This document shows positions 26,573-34,755 of a stretch of 64,000 nt of DNA, one piece after another. This DNA is from Novosphingobium aquimarinum (lineage in GTDB: Bacteria; Pseudomonadota; Alphaproteobacteria; Sphingomonadales; Sphingomonadaceae). How positions within the stretch are numbered: position 1 is the first letter of the stretch; each line of letters begins with the position of its first letter. A program made the position numbers and the translations under genes. Below the pieces are notes generated by a model. The model had not been told where the DNA came from, did not search any database, and saw nothing but the letters and a program-made list of their open reading frames with translations. The DNA lies in the NCBI RefSeq assembly GCF_009746585.1, contig NZ_WRPO01000016.1:1-64000 (forward strand), written 5' to 3'.

Positions 26573-26916
26573 TGGCGGTCTTGCGGATCGACGGCCTGCC
26601 GCCCGAACCGCTGGATGCCGCCGCCATGTTCCACGCCGACTGGTTGCCCCGGGCGATCGCGCTGGCCGATGGCGGTGCCGATTCGCTGGTGCTGATCTTT
26701 CCCGCCGCCGATCACACGCACCGGGAATGGCGCCTGGCCGCAGTGCAAGGGCTGGCGCGCCGATTCGCCCCGCTGCGGGTCAACGCGCTCGCGTGCGACG
26801 ACTGCGAGCCGATCGAAGCCGCCTTGCGCTATCTCGCGGCGGCACCCGGAGTTACGGGTCAATACCTGCCGCTCGATGGAACCGGAGCGGGCGAGGTGAT
26901 ATGTACTCTTCAATGA
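26572..26916 (+). CDS. Small conserved-looking protein of unknown function between folB and moaA
   Basis: 114 residues, translationally coupled to folB (TGATG) and overlapping moaA by about 16 nt. No signal peptide or membrane segment. The C-terminal ALRYLAAAPGVTGQYLPLDG resembles the last segment of short-chain dehydrogenases (TGQ...DGG), and the middle has a Rossmann-like beta-alpha pattern, but the NAD motif is absent. It could be a degenerate Rossmann-fold protein. No function is assigned. Confidence 0.7.
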   Translation: MAVLRIDGLPPEPLDAAAMFHADWLPRAIALADGGADSLVLIFPAADHTHREWRLAAVQGLARRFAPLRVNALACDDCEPIEAALRYLAAAPGVTGQYLPLDGTGAGEVICTLQ

Positions 26917-27917
26917 ACAAGCCCACACCTCTCGTCGACCAGTTTCAGCGTCGCATCACGTACTTACGGCTGTCGGTCACCGATCGTTGCGACTTGCGCT
27001 GCACCTATTGCATGCCCGAGCGGATGACGTTCCTACCGCGCCGCGAAGTGCTGAGTCTGGAAGAACTTCACCAGATGGCGCTTGGCTTCATCGATCGCGG
27101 GATCACCAAGCTTCGGCTGACGGGCGGCGAACCGCTGGTCCGGCGCGATATGCTGGAATTGGTGCACGCGCTGGGTCGCAAGCTGGGCGATGGGCTCGAA
27201 GAGCTGACGATGACCACCAACGGCACCCGTCTCGCCGATTTCGCGGACGATCTCTATGCAGCCGGCATGCGGCGTATCAACGTGTCGCTCGACACGCTCG
27301 ATCGCGGCATGTTCGAGACGCTGTCGCGCCGCGACTCGCTGCCGCAAGTGCTCGAAGGGCTGGCGGCGGCTAAGGCCGCGGGGCTCAAGGTGAAGATCAA
27401 CACCGTGGCGCTCAAGGGCATCAACGAAGATCAGCTGTCGGGCCTGATCGCCTGGGCGCATGGCGAAGGCTTCGATCTCACCTTGATCGAAGTGATGCCA
27501 TTGGGCGAAGTCGAAGGCGATCGGATCGATCACTACCTGCCGCTCATCGCCGTGCAGGACACGCTCGAGCGCGACTGGACGCTCGTGCCGAGCGACCATC
27601 GGTCGGGCGGCCCCGCCCGGTATTTCGATGTCGCCGAGACCGGCGGCAGGCTGGGCCTGATCACGCCGCTGACCAACAATTTCTGCGCCGGCTGCAATCG
27701 GATCCGCGTGACGGCAACCGGCCAGCTCTATGCCTGCCTCGGCGGCGAGGAACGCGTCGATCTGCGCGCGGCGCTGCGGTCCGACGAACCCGAGAGGCGG
27801 CTTTCCGAAGCGCTCGATACCGCGATGCGGATCAAGCCCGAACGCCATCACTTCGCCATCGACGAACGCGGCCAGAGCCCGGCGTTGGCGCGACACATGT
27901 CCATGACCGGGGGCTGA
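26901..27917 (+). CDS. moaA: GTP 3',8-cyclase (molybdenum cofactor synthesis)
   Basis: 338 residues. A radical-SAM enzyme converting GTP to 3',8-cyclo-GTP, the first step of molybdopterin synthesis. The N-terminal [4Fe-4S] cysteines are Cys30, Cys34 and Cys37 in DRCDLRCTYC. The second cluster is in NFCAGCNRIRVTATGQLYAC. The essential C-terminal Gly-Gly is present (SMTGG). The ATG at 26901 has GAGGTG 5 nt upstream. ATG 26913 is an alternative. It is followed 1 nt later by moaD. Confidence 0.95.
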   Translation: MYSSMNKPTPLVDQFQRRITYLRLSVTDRCDLRCTYCMPERMTFLPRREVLSLEELHQMALGFIDRGITKLRLTGGEPLVRRDMLELVHALGRKLGDGLEELTMTTNGTRLADFADDLYAAGMRRINVSLDTLDRGMFETLSRRDSLPQVLEGLAAAKAAGLKVKINTVALKGINEDQLSGLIAWAHGEGFDLTLIEVMPLGEVEGDRIDHYLPLIAVQDTLERDWTLVPSDHRSGGPARYFDVAETGGRLGLITPLTNNFCAGCNRIRVTATGQLYACLGGEERVDLRAALRSDEPERRLSEALDTAMRIKPERHHFAIDERGQSPALARHMSMTGG

Positions 27918-27918
27918 A

Positions 27919-28167
27919 ATGGCGCTCAAGCTGGTTTTTCTGGGGCGGCTCGAGGATGCCGCGGGCGAGGCGGAACGCAAGGTGCCGCTGGTCGCGACGA
28001 TCGAAGAGGTCTTTGCCGGCCTCGAGCCCGAACTCGTCGCCGCGCTGCGGGCCGATCGGGTCAAGCTTGCGGTCAATGGCGTGCTGGTGCGCGATCTCGA
28101 TGCACCCGTGCTGCGCGACGGTGACGAACTTGCATTCCTGCCGCCGGTGAGCGGCGGTGCGGTATGA
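27919..28167 (+). CDS. moaD: Molybdopterin synthase sulfur carrier subunit MoaD
   Basis: 82 residues, a ubiquitin-like beta-grasp protein. Its C-terminal Gly-Gly is normally thiocarboxylated to give sulfur to molybdopterin. Here the end reads FLPPVSGGAV, so two residues follow the Gly-Gly. The stop overlaps the moaE ATG (ATGA). Apart from the extension, the fold pattern and DGDELAFLPPVSGG are typical. Confidence 0.9.
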   Translation: MALKLVFLGRLEDAAGEAERKVPLVATIEEVFAGLEPELVAALRADRVKLAVNGVLVRDLDAPVLRDGDELAFLPPVSGGAV

Positions 28168-28634
28168 GCGGCGTGACGAACAGCGTCGATGTCCGCCTCG
28201 TGACGACGGCATTCGATCCGGCGCGCGAGATCGCGCAATTCACTGCCGCACATCCGGCTGCGGGTGGAGTCGTCAGCTTCACCGGGCAGGTTCGCGAAGA
28301 TAGCCAGGCCGGCGGCGTCGAGGCGCTCGAACTGCGGCACTACGGTCCGCTGACCTTGCCTGAGATGGAAAAGCTCGCCGCGACCGTGCTTGGCCGCTGG
28401 GATCTCGAGGGGCTGCTCGTCATTCATCGCAGCGGCACGATGCAACCGGGCGAGCCGATCGTGCTGGTCGCCGGCGCATCCCGCCATCGCCGCGATGCCT
28501 TCGCGGCAGTCGACTTCGCGATGGACCACCTCAAATCCGAAAGCTGGTTCTGGAAGCGCGAGAAAGTCGGCGGCCGCTGGCGCTGGATCGAACCGCGGCA
28601 CGAGGATTTCGAGGATATCCGACGCTGGCAATAG
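28164..28634 (+). CDS. moaE: Molybdopterin synthase catalytic subunit MoaE
   Basis: 156 residues. It combines with MoaD to convert cyclic pyranopterin monophosphate to molybdopterin. Motifs are GGVVSFTGQVRED, HRSGTMQPGEPIVLVAGASR, HRRDAFAAVDFAMDHLK and the catalytic-lysine motif FWKREK. It starts within the moaD stop. A convergent lipoprotein gene follows. Confidence 0.95.
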   Translation: MSGVTNSVDVRLVTTAFDPAREIAQFTAAHPAAGGVVSFTGQVREDSQAGGVEALELRHYGPLTLPEMEKLAATVLGRWDLEGLLVIHRSGTMQPGEPIVLVAGASRHRRDAFAAVDFAMDHLKSESWFWKREKVGGRWRWIEPRHEDFEDIRRWQ

Positions 28635-28670
28635 GCCAGGGGCCGCTCGCTGGCAGCCTCCGCGCCCGAA

Positions 28671-29213
28671 TCAGCTGCGCAGCGTGCCTGCCAGGGAAGC
28701 GATCGCCGCGTTTTCCTGAGCCACCCACGATTCGACCGTATCGCGCGCCGATCCGATCGCCTGCGCCGTCGGCGAAACCGTCGCAGCCTCCGCGACACGC
28801 GCGTCGACGTACATCCCGTCCAGTTCGGCAAGCGCGGTCACAACCCCGCTGCGAGCGGACTGCAGATCGGCCAGCGCGACTTGCGCGGCGACCCAGTTGT
28901 CGCTGGCAATCGATGCTCCGCGGGCCGAACCGACGGTGCGGCGCGTGGCCTCCTGCTTGCGTTGGAAGCGGGCGTGGGCTTCGCGCGCCGCGCCGAGCAA
29001 TCCGTCGATGCGCGTGAGCGTATCCGCGCCGGGCGGCGGCAGCACGATCGGCGCTTCCGCCTCGGCCGGTGCGGCGGAAGCCGACCCGGCGACACGCTCC
29101 GCATCGCGCAGCGCGAGCGAGGGGTAGTCGCCCGAACTGGCGCAACCCGCGAGGGTGAAAAGCAACAAGGCGATCGCAAGAGGGCGCGGGGCAGCTTTCA
29201 TGGCGCGATCCAT
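28671..29213 (-). CDS. Hypothetical lipoprotein with predicted helical domain
   Basis: About 180 residues. Signal peptide and lipobox FTLAGC give a lipid-modified cysteine about residue 24. A Pro/Ala-rich linker (35-65) leads to a long alpha-helical region (about 68-180) with regular hydrophobic spacing. Starts at 29213 or 29201 (MKAAPRPL) both give a good signal peptide, and neither has a strong ribosome site. No family is recognised; a periplasmic helical protein is the most that can be said. Confidence 0.7.
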   Translation of the reverse strand: MDRAMKAAPRPLAIALLLFTLAGCASSGDYPSLALRDAERVAGSASAAPAEAEAPIVLPPPGADTLTRIDGLLGAAREAHARFQRKQEATRRTVGSARGASIASDNWVAAQVALADLQSARSGVVTALAELDGMYVDARVAEAATVSPTAQAIGSARDTVESWVAQENAAIASLAGTLRS

Positions 29214-29225
29214 AGCACGGCGCCC

Positions 29226-29270
29226 GTCATTGGCGAGTGGGTCATTGGCGAGTCGGCCATCGGCGGGTAG
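29226..29270. repeat. Three tandem 15-bp repeats
   Basis: GTCATTGGCGAGTGG (29226-29240), GTCATTGGCGAGTCG (29241-29255) and GCCATCGGCGGGTAG (29256-29270) are consecutive units with increasing divergence. They are in the gap between the lipoprotein gene and the rplU promoter. A role is unknown. Confidence 0.8.
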
Positions 29271-29332
29271 ACGTCGGAGAACGGCACGTCGATTTGGCGG
29301 TCGCGCGAGAGGCGCGGATCGCCCGTTCTCGG

Positions 29333-29361
29333 TTGACAGCATCGGGGGCTTGGACTAACGG
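29333..29361 (+). promoter_or_regulatory. Predicted promoter of rplU-rpmA
   Basis: TTGACA at 29333-29338 and TAACGG at 29356-29361 have a 17-bp spacer. The -35 is a consensus match and the -10 is weak. It would give a leader of about 145 nt before rplU, long enough for autoregulation by ribosomal protein binding, although no known L21 leader structure was identified. Confidence 0.5.
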
Positions 29362-29513
29362 CACCACTCTTTCGCGGCCCTCGCGACTTTCGCGTTGGGC
29401 CCGTCGCGTCGCCCGCAACTGGTTTGAGTGCAAACTGAAAGCGGCCGGGGCAAAGTTGCATCGGCCCGTGCACAGGTTTGTGAACCGGGCATTTGAGATT
29501 AGGTAAGGGCACC

Positions 29514-29876
29514 ATGTTCGCAGTAGTGCGCACGGGCGGCAAGCAGTATCGGGTTGCCGCCGGAGACAAGATCGCGGTCGAAAAGCTGGCGGGTGACGCC
29601 GGCGAGACGATCACGCTGGGCGACGTCCTCCTCGCCGGTTCCGACGGCGAAGTCGCGGACGTGTCGAAGGTCACCGTTTCGGCGGAGATCATCGCGCAGG
29701 CCAAGAGCGAGAAGGTCACGGTCTTCAAGAAGCGCCGTCGCCACAACTATCGCCGCAAGGCCGGTCACCGCCAGCAGATGACGCTGCTGCGCATCGTCTC
29801 GGTCGGTGACGAGAAGAAGGCTGCGCCCAAGAAGCAGGCCGCTGCCGAAGAGGCCCCCGCGGCCGACGCTGAATAA
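29514..29876 (+). CDS. rplU: 50S ribosomal protein L21
   Basis: 120 residues. Typical N-terminus [20 protein letters not shown] and the RNA-binding motif [21 protein letters not shown] 20-residue Ala/Lys/Glu-rich tail ([20 protein letters not shown]) extends beyond the core, common in alphaproteobacteria. The ATG at 29514 is preceded by AGGTAAGGG. Confidence 0.98.
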   Translation: MFAVVRTGGKQYRVAAGDKIAVEKLAGDAGETITLGDVLLAGSDGEVADVSKVTVSAEIIAQAKSEKVTVFKKRRRHNYRRKAGHRQQMTLLRIVSVGDEKKAAPKKQAAAEEAPAADAE

Positions 29877-29895
29877 GAATTCGGAGTAGTACGAG

Positions 29896-30165
29896 ATGGC
29901 ACATAAGAAAGCAGGCGGCTCGTCGCGCAACGGTCGCGATTCGGCAGGCCGCCGCCTCGGCGTGAAGAAGTTCGGTGGCGAACAGGTCATCGGCGGCAAC
30001 ATCATCATTCGCCAGCGTGGCACCAAGGTCTATCCCGGCGTCAATGTCGGCATGGGCAAGGACCACACGCTGTTCGCGACTGCCGAAGGCCGCGTCCGCT
30101 TCCACGAAGGCAAGCTTGGCCGCAAATACGTTTCGGTAGACGAGATGGCGCAAGCCGCCGAATAA
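29896..30165 (+). CDS. rpmA: 50S ribosomal protein L27
   Basis: 89 residues. [20 protein letters not shown] is the conserved start, whose N-terminal tail reaches the peptidyl transferase centre. [20 protein letters not shown] follows. There is no N-terminal cleavable extension as in Firmicutes. It ends the rplU-rpmA operon, closed by a strong terminator at 30239. Confidence 0.98.
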   Translation: MAHKKAGGSSRNGRDSAGRRLGVKKFGGEQVIGGNIIIRQRGTKVYPGVNVGMGKDHTLFATAEGRVRFHEGKLGRKYVSVDEMAQAAE

Positions 30166-30238
30166 CCGGATGGTCGATGACGGGCCATCCTGCAAAGGGA
30201 TGGCCCTGCCGGACGATCTGTCGATCCGGCCAGCATAG

Positions 30239-30269
30239 AGGGAGAGGGGCCAGCCCCGCTCCCTTTTTT
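30239..30269 (+). terminator. Intrinsic terminator of the rplU-rpmA operon
   Basis: AGGGAG-a-GGGG / CCCC-g-CTCCCT stems around a 4-nt loop, followed by five more T residues (30265-30269). A second weaker stem (GCCGGA...TCCGGC, about 30207-30230) precedes it. The position 74 nt after rpmA fits operon termination. Confidence 0.9.
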
Positions 30270-30388
30270 CATGTCTTCCTCATGCTCGCGCCGGCTTCGG
30301 GACATCGTGTCCCGCCGGCCAGGGCGTAACCGCAATGTCATCGCCCCCGTCTAAGGCTGGCTCGGGGCGGACGGATGGAGGAAGACCG

Positions 30389-30823
30389 ATGTTCATTCGC
30401 AGCGAACGGCTGTTCCTGCGGCCCCGCTGGCCCGAGGACGCTCCGGCGCTCGAAAACCTGACCGGCAGGGATCGCCAGTTGGACCCGATGGCAGTCGTTT
30501 TCGACAGCGTGGATCCCGATGACCGGCGCAGTGTCGGATTTCTCATCACGCTTCCGGGGCGGGGAATCGTCGGCATCGCAGCGCTAGTGCGCGTGGATGA
30601 CGAGGCCGAACTGCGGATCTGGGTTGGGCCGGCCTGGCGCAATCTTGGCTATGAGACCGAAGTCATCAGTGCGCTCGCCGGCGTTGCTCGCATGCTGGGT
30701 CATCACCGAATCCGGGCATCGATCATGCAGGACAAGCGCGTCGCCCGCATCGTCCTCGACCGGACTGGATTTGCTCCGAACAAGGCTGGCGATCCGCAGT
30801 CGATCGGGCCGCTCGCCGCGTAA
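30389..30823 (+). CDS. GNAT-family N-acetyltransferase (first of a tandem pair)
   Basis: 144 residues. MFIRSERLFLRPRWPEDAPA is the RimJ/RimL-type GNAT beginning. The central part WVGPAWRNLGYETEVISALA holds the acetyl-CoA-binding turn (Q/RxxGxG/A is degenerate: RNLGYE). The gene is preceded by GGAGGAAGACC. It shares its first 17 residues almost exactly with the next gene, implying duplication. The degenerate CoA motif may mean altered or lost activity. Substrate unknown. Confidence 0.82.
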   Translation: MFIRSERLFLRPRWPEDAPALENLTGRDRQLDPMAVVFDSVDPDDRRSVGFLITLPGRGIVGIAALVRVDDEAELRIWVGPAWRNLGYETEVISALAGVARMLGHHRIRASIMQDKRVARIVLDRTGFAPNKAGDPQSIGPLAA

Positions 30824-30975
30824 GAGCGCGGCGAAGTCCCGTCCATAACGGGGGCACACCGGAATGTCCTGTAATTGCCCCATACCGGCGCAATATTCGT
30901 GCAATTCGATCTTGGTCATGGCATACATCTGTCGTGGACTTAAGAATCCCGCCAAAAAAATAGTCGGAGAAGGAC

Positions 30976-31512
30976 ATGTTCATTCGCACGGAGAGGCTAT
31001 TTCTTCGGCCATGCTGGCCCGAGGACGCGAAAGAGCTGCTGGATGTGTTCAGCGACGACGCAGAGGCGCGCAAGGTCGCGGCCATTCCGATGTTCAACAA
31101 GGCGAACGTCGCGGAGAGCCGTCTTTCGCAGGCGCGCGATACACTGCTTCCGCCGCTTTCGATCTATCTACGCAGTGACGCCGGTTCCCGTCTTGTCGGC
31201 ACGATCGGTTTGTGCCGCAACGGGGACGACGTCGAACTCGGTTACTGGATTGCGCGACCCTACCGCGGCCACGGCTATGCGGGCGAGGCCGTCCAGGCAG
31301 TGCTTCGCCAGGCCCGCGCGCTGGGTCATAAGCGGATCGTCGCCTTTCAGTCCGCCGAAAGCGCGGCATCGGCCACCGTGCTGAAGGACATCGGGTTCAG
31401 AGAGACAGGCGCGCTTCGCAGTTGCTATCGGGATGGCCGGCCCGCCGAGGCTCCCGCGCGCGTTTTGGTCGCCAACCTCGAGACTATGCCGCAGGGCATG
31501 GCATTGGCCTGA
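30976..31512 (+). CDS. GNAT-family N-acetyltransferase (second of a tandem pair)
   Basis: 178 residues. MFIRTERLFLRPCWPEDAKE at the start, central GYWIARPYRGHGYAGEAVQA with an intact acetyl-CoA loop (RGHGYA), and the terminal ASATVLKDIGFRETGALRSC, typical of the RimJ/RimL subfamily. The target could be a ribosomal protein N-terminus or a small amine and cannot be read from sequence. It is a paralogue of the preceding gene, with 152 bp between them. Confidence 0.88.
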   Translation: MFIRTERLFLRPCWPEDAKELLDVFSDDAEARKVAAIPMFNKANVAESRLSQARDTLLPPLSIYLRSDAGSRLVGTIGLCRNGDDVELGYWIARPYRGHGYAGEAVQAVLRQARALGHKRIVAFQSAESAASATVLKDIGFRETGALRSCYRDGRPAEAPARVLVANLETMPQGMALA

Positions 31513-31548
31513 AGCGGGCATTGGCCTGAGCGCCTTTGGCGCGAGCGG

Positions 31549-32298
31549 TCAGTCCGGTGCGTTTTCGAGGCGCAGGTTGATCCACTCCGGCACCAGATCG
31601 GAGGGTATCGCGTCGATTCGCAAGTGATCGACCGCGAGGCCGAGGTCGGGGTAGGCGGTGCGCCGCCGCGATTCGTCGGATCTGTCCAGAGGAACCACGA
31701 TCAAGCGGCGGTTGACCTTCTGTCGCCAGTTCATCCGCGCGGTATTTTCCTGACCGACATAGCAGCCCTTGCTGAAGCTGACGCCGTTCAGCTCCACGGC
31801 ATTGCACTCGAGCCAGAGCGTCGCTTCCTCGCCCAGCTCGGCGCGCCCCTCGGTCACGCCGAGTTCGAGCCGATGCGCGAGCCAGGCGGCGTCGGCGCTC
31901 TCGTCTTCGGGCGTGGCGGGGGCGATCCAGCGTTCGCCGAGAGAAGCGAGGCGGGGATCGGACGCCGCGCCATCACCCATATGCGGACGCCAGTGCACTG
32001 CGACGCTGTCGTCGCGCGCAATGTCGAGCTTGCGACGCAGGCGGTAGAGCGAAAGGCGTTTCGCCAGCGAGTCGGCGGCGTCAGCTTCGCAATCGAGCAG
32101 CAGGTCATCGCCCGAAGGCCAGACGATGAAATCGAATAGCGCCTTCCCCTGTGCGCTCAGCAGTCCGGTCCAGGCCGGGAGCTGGCCCTTCACGTCTGAG
32201 GTCACGAGGCCTTGCAGGAAGTCGGCGACGTCTTCGCCGCTACCCTCGTGCGCGGAGACGCGGATTACCGCGCGTTCGAATAATCTGGTGCCGTTCAT
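31549..32298 (-). CDS. ygfZ: Folate-binding protein YgfZ / Iba57-like Fe-S assembly factor
   Basis: 249 residues. It belongs to the T-protein-related family that helps assemble or repair Fe-S proteins using tetrahydrofolate. The signature KGCYVGQENTARM (Cys179) is intact. DFLQGLVTSDVKGQ and LLSAQGKALFDFIV match the N-terminal domain. The start at 32298 (MNGTRLFERA) is preferred over an upstream in-frame codon with no family similarity. Confidence 0.93.
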   Translation of the reverse strand: MNGTRLFERAVIRVSAHEGSGEDVADFLQGLVTSDVKGQLPAWTGLLSAQGKALFDFIVWPSGDDLLLDCEADAADSLAKRLSLYRLRRKLDIARDDSVAVHWRPHMGDGAASDPRLASLGERWIAPATPEDESADAAWLAHRLELGVTEGRAELGEEATLWLECNAVELNGVSFSKGCYVGQENTARMNWRQKVNRRLIVVPLDRSDESRRRTAYPDLGLAVDHLRIDAIPSDLVPEWINLRLENAPD

Positions 32299-32330
32299 CG
32301 TAATCGAAGTGCGTCTTCCCTTCCGGCTTT

Positions 32331-33254
32331 TCAAGGACGCGGGGGATCGGGGGGGCACTGCGCCAGACGCTCGCGCACGGCTTCGAGCACCCAGAGCGCG
32401 GCGGGGCCGGGGGGAGCGTCGCGCCGCCACAGCGCATTGAGCGTGTACTCGCCGAGTTGCCGTTCGGGCAGAGCGAGTTCGACCAGCCTGCCTGCCGCAA
32501 GATCGTCGCGGACGACGTGCACCGGCATCGAGCCCCAGCCTAGCCCCTCGCGCAGCAGCATGTGCTTGGCTCCGAGGTCCGCGAGCCGCCAGGTGCGGGG
32601 CGAGAGGACCGAGAAGTCGCGGCCCGAGGTGAGGGCCGACCGGTCGGTCAGGACGAGCTGCAAGTGTCGCCGTGCTTCGCCGGGTGCGATTCGCGTCATC
32701 GTCGCCAGCGGATGCGAAGGTGCGGCCACAGGGACGAGATGCACCATGCCGACCCCTTCGCGCTCGAGCTCCGGCAAATCGGCGATGTCGGGGCCGGCAA
32801 TGCCGAACGTCGCCCGGCCTTCGAGCACCAGGGCCGCGACGGCTCCGAGTGCCTCGACATGGAGGCGCAGTGCGACGTGCGGGTACATATCCTGAAAGTC
32901 GCGCAGCAAGCGGGCGAGCGCGTCGCCCGGCATCATCACGTCGACCGCGATCGCCAGTTCGGCTTCGAGACCCTGGCGCAGGCTGCGGACTTTGGCGAGC
33001 AGGCCGTCGACGCCGTTGGTGACTTCGCGCGCTTCCGAAATCAGGGCGCGGCCGGTGTCGGTCAACACGGGCCGGCGCGATCCGGATCGTTCGAACAAGA
33101 CGACGTCGAGCTGCGTTTCGAGCTGTGCGATCGCGTAGCTGACGACGGATAGCGCCCGCCCGAGCTTGCGCGCCGCGCGATTGAAGCTGCCTTCCTCGAC
33201 CACGGCGAGGAAGATCTTCAAGTGATCGAGGCTGGTGGGGCTCAGATCGGCCAT
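32331..33254 (-). CDS. LysR-family transcriptional regulator
   Basis: 307 residues. The N-terminal winged helix-turn-helix (LDHLKIFLAVVEEGSFNRAA, then RKLGRALSVVSYAIAQLETQL) is followed by a type-2 periplasmic-binding-like effector domain. It is divergent from the pirin gene with 112 bp between. LysR proteins usually control the neighbouring divergent gene, so regulation of pirin-nitroreductase is a fair inference. The effector is unknown. Confidence 0.92.
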   Translation of the reverse strand: MADLSPTSLDHLKIFLAVVEEGSFNRAARKLGRALSVVSYAIAQLETQLDVVLFERSGSRRPVLTDTGRALISEAREVTNGVDGLLAKVRSLRQGLEAELAIAVDVMMPGDALARLLRDFQDMYPHVALRLHVEALGAVAALVLEGRATFGIAGPDIADLPELEREGVGMVHLVPVAAPSHPLATMTRIAPGEARRHLQLVLTDRSALTSGRDFSVLSPRTWRLADLGAKHMLLREGLGWGSMPVHVVRDDLAAGRLVELALPERQLGEYTLNALWRRDAPPGPAALWVLEAVRERLAQCPPDPPRP

Positions 33255-33329
33255 TCAGGTTTCTCGAACATTTGGCGCAATTTTATCGGGGTTATCCGAA
33301 TGGGTGGCAAGCCCTAAATCGAGGCCAAC

Positions 33330-33351
33330 AGGAACACCCCGCGGTGTTCCT
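33330..33351. promoter_or_regulatory. 22-bp inverted repeat in the pirin leader
   Basis: AGGAACACC (33330-33338) and GGTGTTCCT (33343-33351) are exact complements with a 4-bp centre. It lies immediately upstream of the pirin ribosome site (CAGGAGA, 33354-33360) and between pirin and the divergent LysR gene. It could be a regulator site or, in RNA, a hairpin next to the Shine-Dalgarno sequence. Confidence 0.6.
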
Positions 33352-33366
33352 CTCAGGAGACACGAC

Positions 33367-34062
33367 ATGATCGAACTGCGACCTTTCGCGACGCTTGGCG
33401 CCGCCAACCATGGCTGGCTCGATGCGCATCACCACTTCTCGTTTGGCGGATATCACGATCCCGCGCGCACCAACTGGGGGCGTTTGCGGGTATGGAACGA
33501 CGATACGATCGCGGCGAAGTCGGGCTTCCCGGCCCACCCGCATCGCGACATGGAAATTATCACGTATGTGCGCACCGGCGCGATCTCGCATCGCGACAGC
33601 CTGGGCAACGAAGGCCGCACGGAGGCCGGCGACGTCCAGGTGATGAGCGCGGGCACCGGCATTCAGCACAGCGAATTCAACGCCGAGGAGGAAGAGACCA
33701 CGCTCTTCCAGATCTGGATCATGCCCGACAGCCGCGGCGGCGAGCCGGGCTGGGGCACGCGTCCGTTTCCGAAGGAAGGGCGCGACGGACAATTCGTCAC
33801 GCTCGCATCGGGCCATGACGGTGACGATGCTCTGCCGATCCGCGCCGATGCGCGGGTTCTCGGAGCGACGATGCGGGCGGGAGAGACCATCACGTATCAA
33901 ACGCAGTCCGGACGCCACGCCTATCTGGTGCCGGCGACGGGCCGGATCCGCATCGGCGATGTCGAGGCGGAAGCGCGGGACGGCGTCGCGATCACCGGCC
34001 TCGACACCATCACCATCACCGCGCTCGAGGACGCCGAACTCGTCCTGGTCGACGCAGCCTGA
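33367..34062 (+). CDS. Pirin family protein
   Basis: 231 residues, a bicupin. Metal ligands are at the same positions as in human pirin: His57 and His59 in PAHPHRDME, His101 and Glu103 in GTGIQHSEFN. Bacterial pirins include quercetin 2,3-dioxygenases and redox-linked regulators. It has a good ribosome site (CAGGAGAC). A nitroreductase gene follows after 29 bp, suggesting a stress-related pair under the LysR regulator. Confidence 0.93.
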   Translation: MIELRPFATLGAANHGWLDAHHHFSFGGYHDPARTNWGRLRVWNDDTIAAKSGFPAHPHRDMEIITYVRTGAISHRDSLGNEGRTEAGDVQVMSAGTGIQHSEFNAEEEETTLFQIWIMPDSRGGEPGWGTRPFPKEGRDGQFVTLASGHDGDDALPIRADARVLGATMRAGETITYQTQSGRHAYLVPATGRIRIGDVEAEARDGVAITGLDTITITALEDAELVLVDAA

Positions 34063-34091
34063 CTTCCCAGACACCCGCAAGGAGATCCCTT

Positions 34092-34673
34092 ATGACGACC
34101 CATCGTAAAGCCCACCCCAAAGTCGAAGACCTGATCGTGCATCGCTGGAGCCCGCGCTCTTTCGATCAAAGCGAAATGCCGGTCGAAGATCTCGAGGTCC
34201 TGTTCGAGGCCGCCGGATGGGCGCCCAGCGCATACAACGTCCAGCCCTGGACTTTCCTCTACGCCCGGCGCGGCGACGAGAACTGGGATCGCTTCCTGGC
34301 CCAGCTGGTCGAATTCAACCAATCGTGGGCAAAGGATGCCTCGGCGCTGGTGTTCATCGTTTCGGACACGCTGATGCGCAACGAGAAGGGCAATTCGGAA
34401 AACCACAGCCATTCGTTCGACGCGGGCGCGGCCTGGGCGATGCTGGCGCTGCAGGCGAGCGCGATGGGGTATCACACCCACGGCATGACCGGCGTGAAGT
34501 TCGGCGAAGCGGAAAAGGCGCTCGGCATTCCGGACGACCATCGGCTCGAAGCCGCAGTGGCGATCGGCAAGATGGCGCCCGCCGACCAATTGCCTGAGGG
34601 CCTGCGTGAGCGTGAAGCTCCCAGCGATCGCAAGCCGGTGAGCGAAATCGCCAAGGCCGGCAATTTCGCCTGA
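34092..34673 (+). CDS. Nitroreductase family flavoprotein
   Basis: 193 residues. NAD(P)H-dependent FMN enzyme of the nitroreductase fold: VHRWSPRSFDQSEMPVEDLE, AAGWAPSAYNVQPWTFLYA (FMN/substrate loop, normally R-x-S-x-R...S-x-x-N), and GYHTHGMTGVKFGEAEKALG. The physiological substrate is unclear; such enzymes reduce nitro compounds, quinones or enones. It ends at a strong terminator. Confidence 0.9.
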   Translation: MTTHRKAHPKVEDLIVHRWSPRSFDQSEMPVEDLEVLFEAAGWAPSAYNVQPWTFLYARRGDENWDRFLAQLVEFNQSWAKDASALVFIVSDTLMRNEKGNSENHSHSFDAGAAWAMLALQASAMGYHTHGMTGVKFGEAEKALGIPDDHRLEAAVAIGKMAPADQLPEGLREREAPSDRKPVSEIAKAGNFA

Positions 34674-34701
34674 GCCATCAGGCCAAGCAGAATCCCCCCC
34701 G

Positions 34702-34738
34702 ACCCGGTCCGTCCCTCCAGAGGGGCGGGCCGGGTTTT
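34702..34738 (+). terminator. Intrinsic terminator after pirin-nitroreductase
   Basis: ACCCGG-t-CCG-t-CCCTC pairs with AGGGG-CGG-CCGGGT around a short loop, followed by TTTT. It closes the pirin-nitroreductase operon. Confidence 0.85.
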
Positions 34739-34755
34739 CGGGTGCAGGCAAAGCG

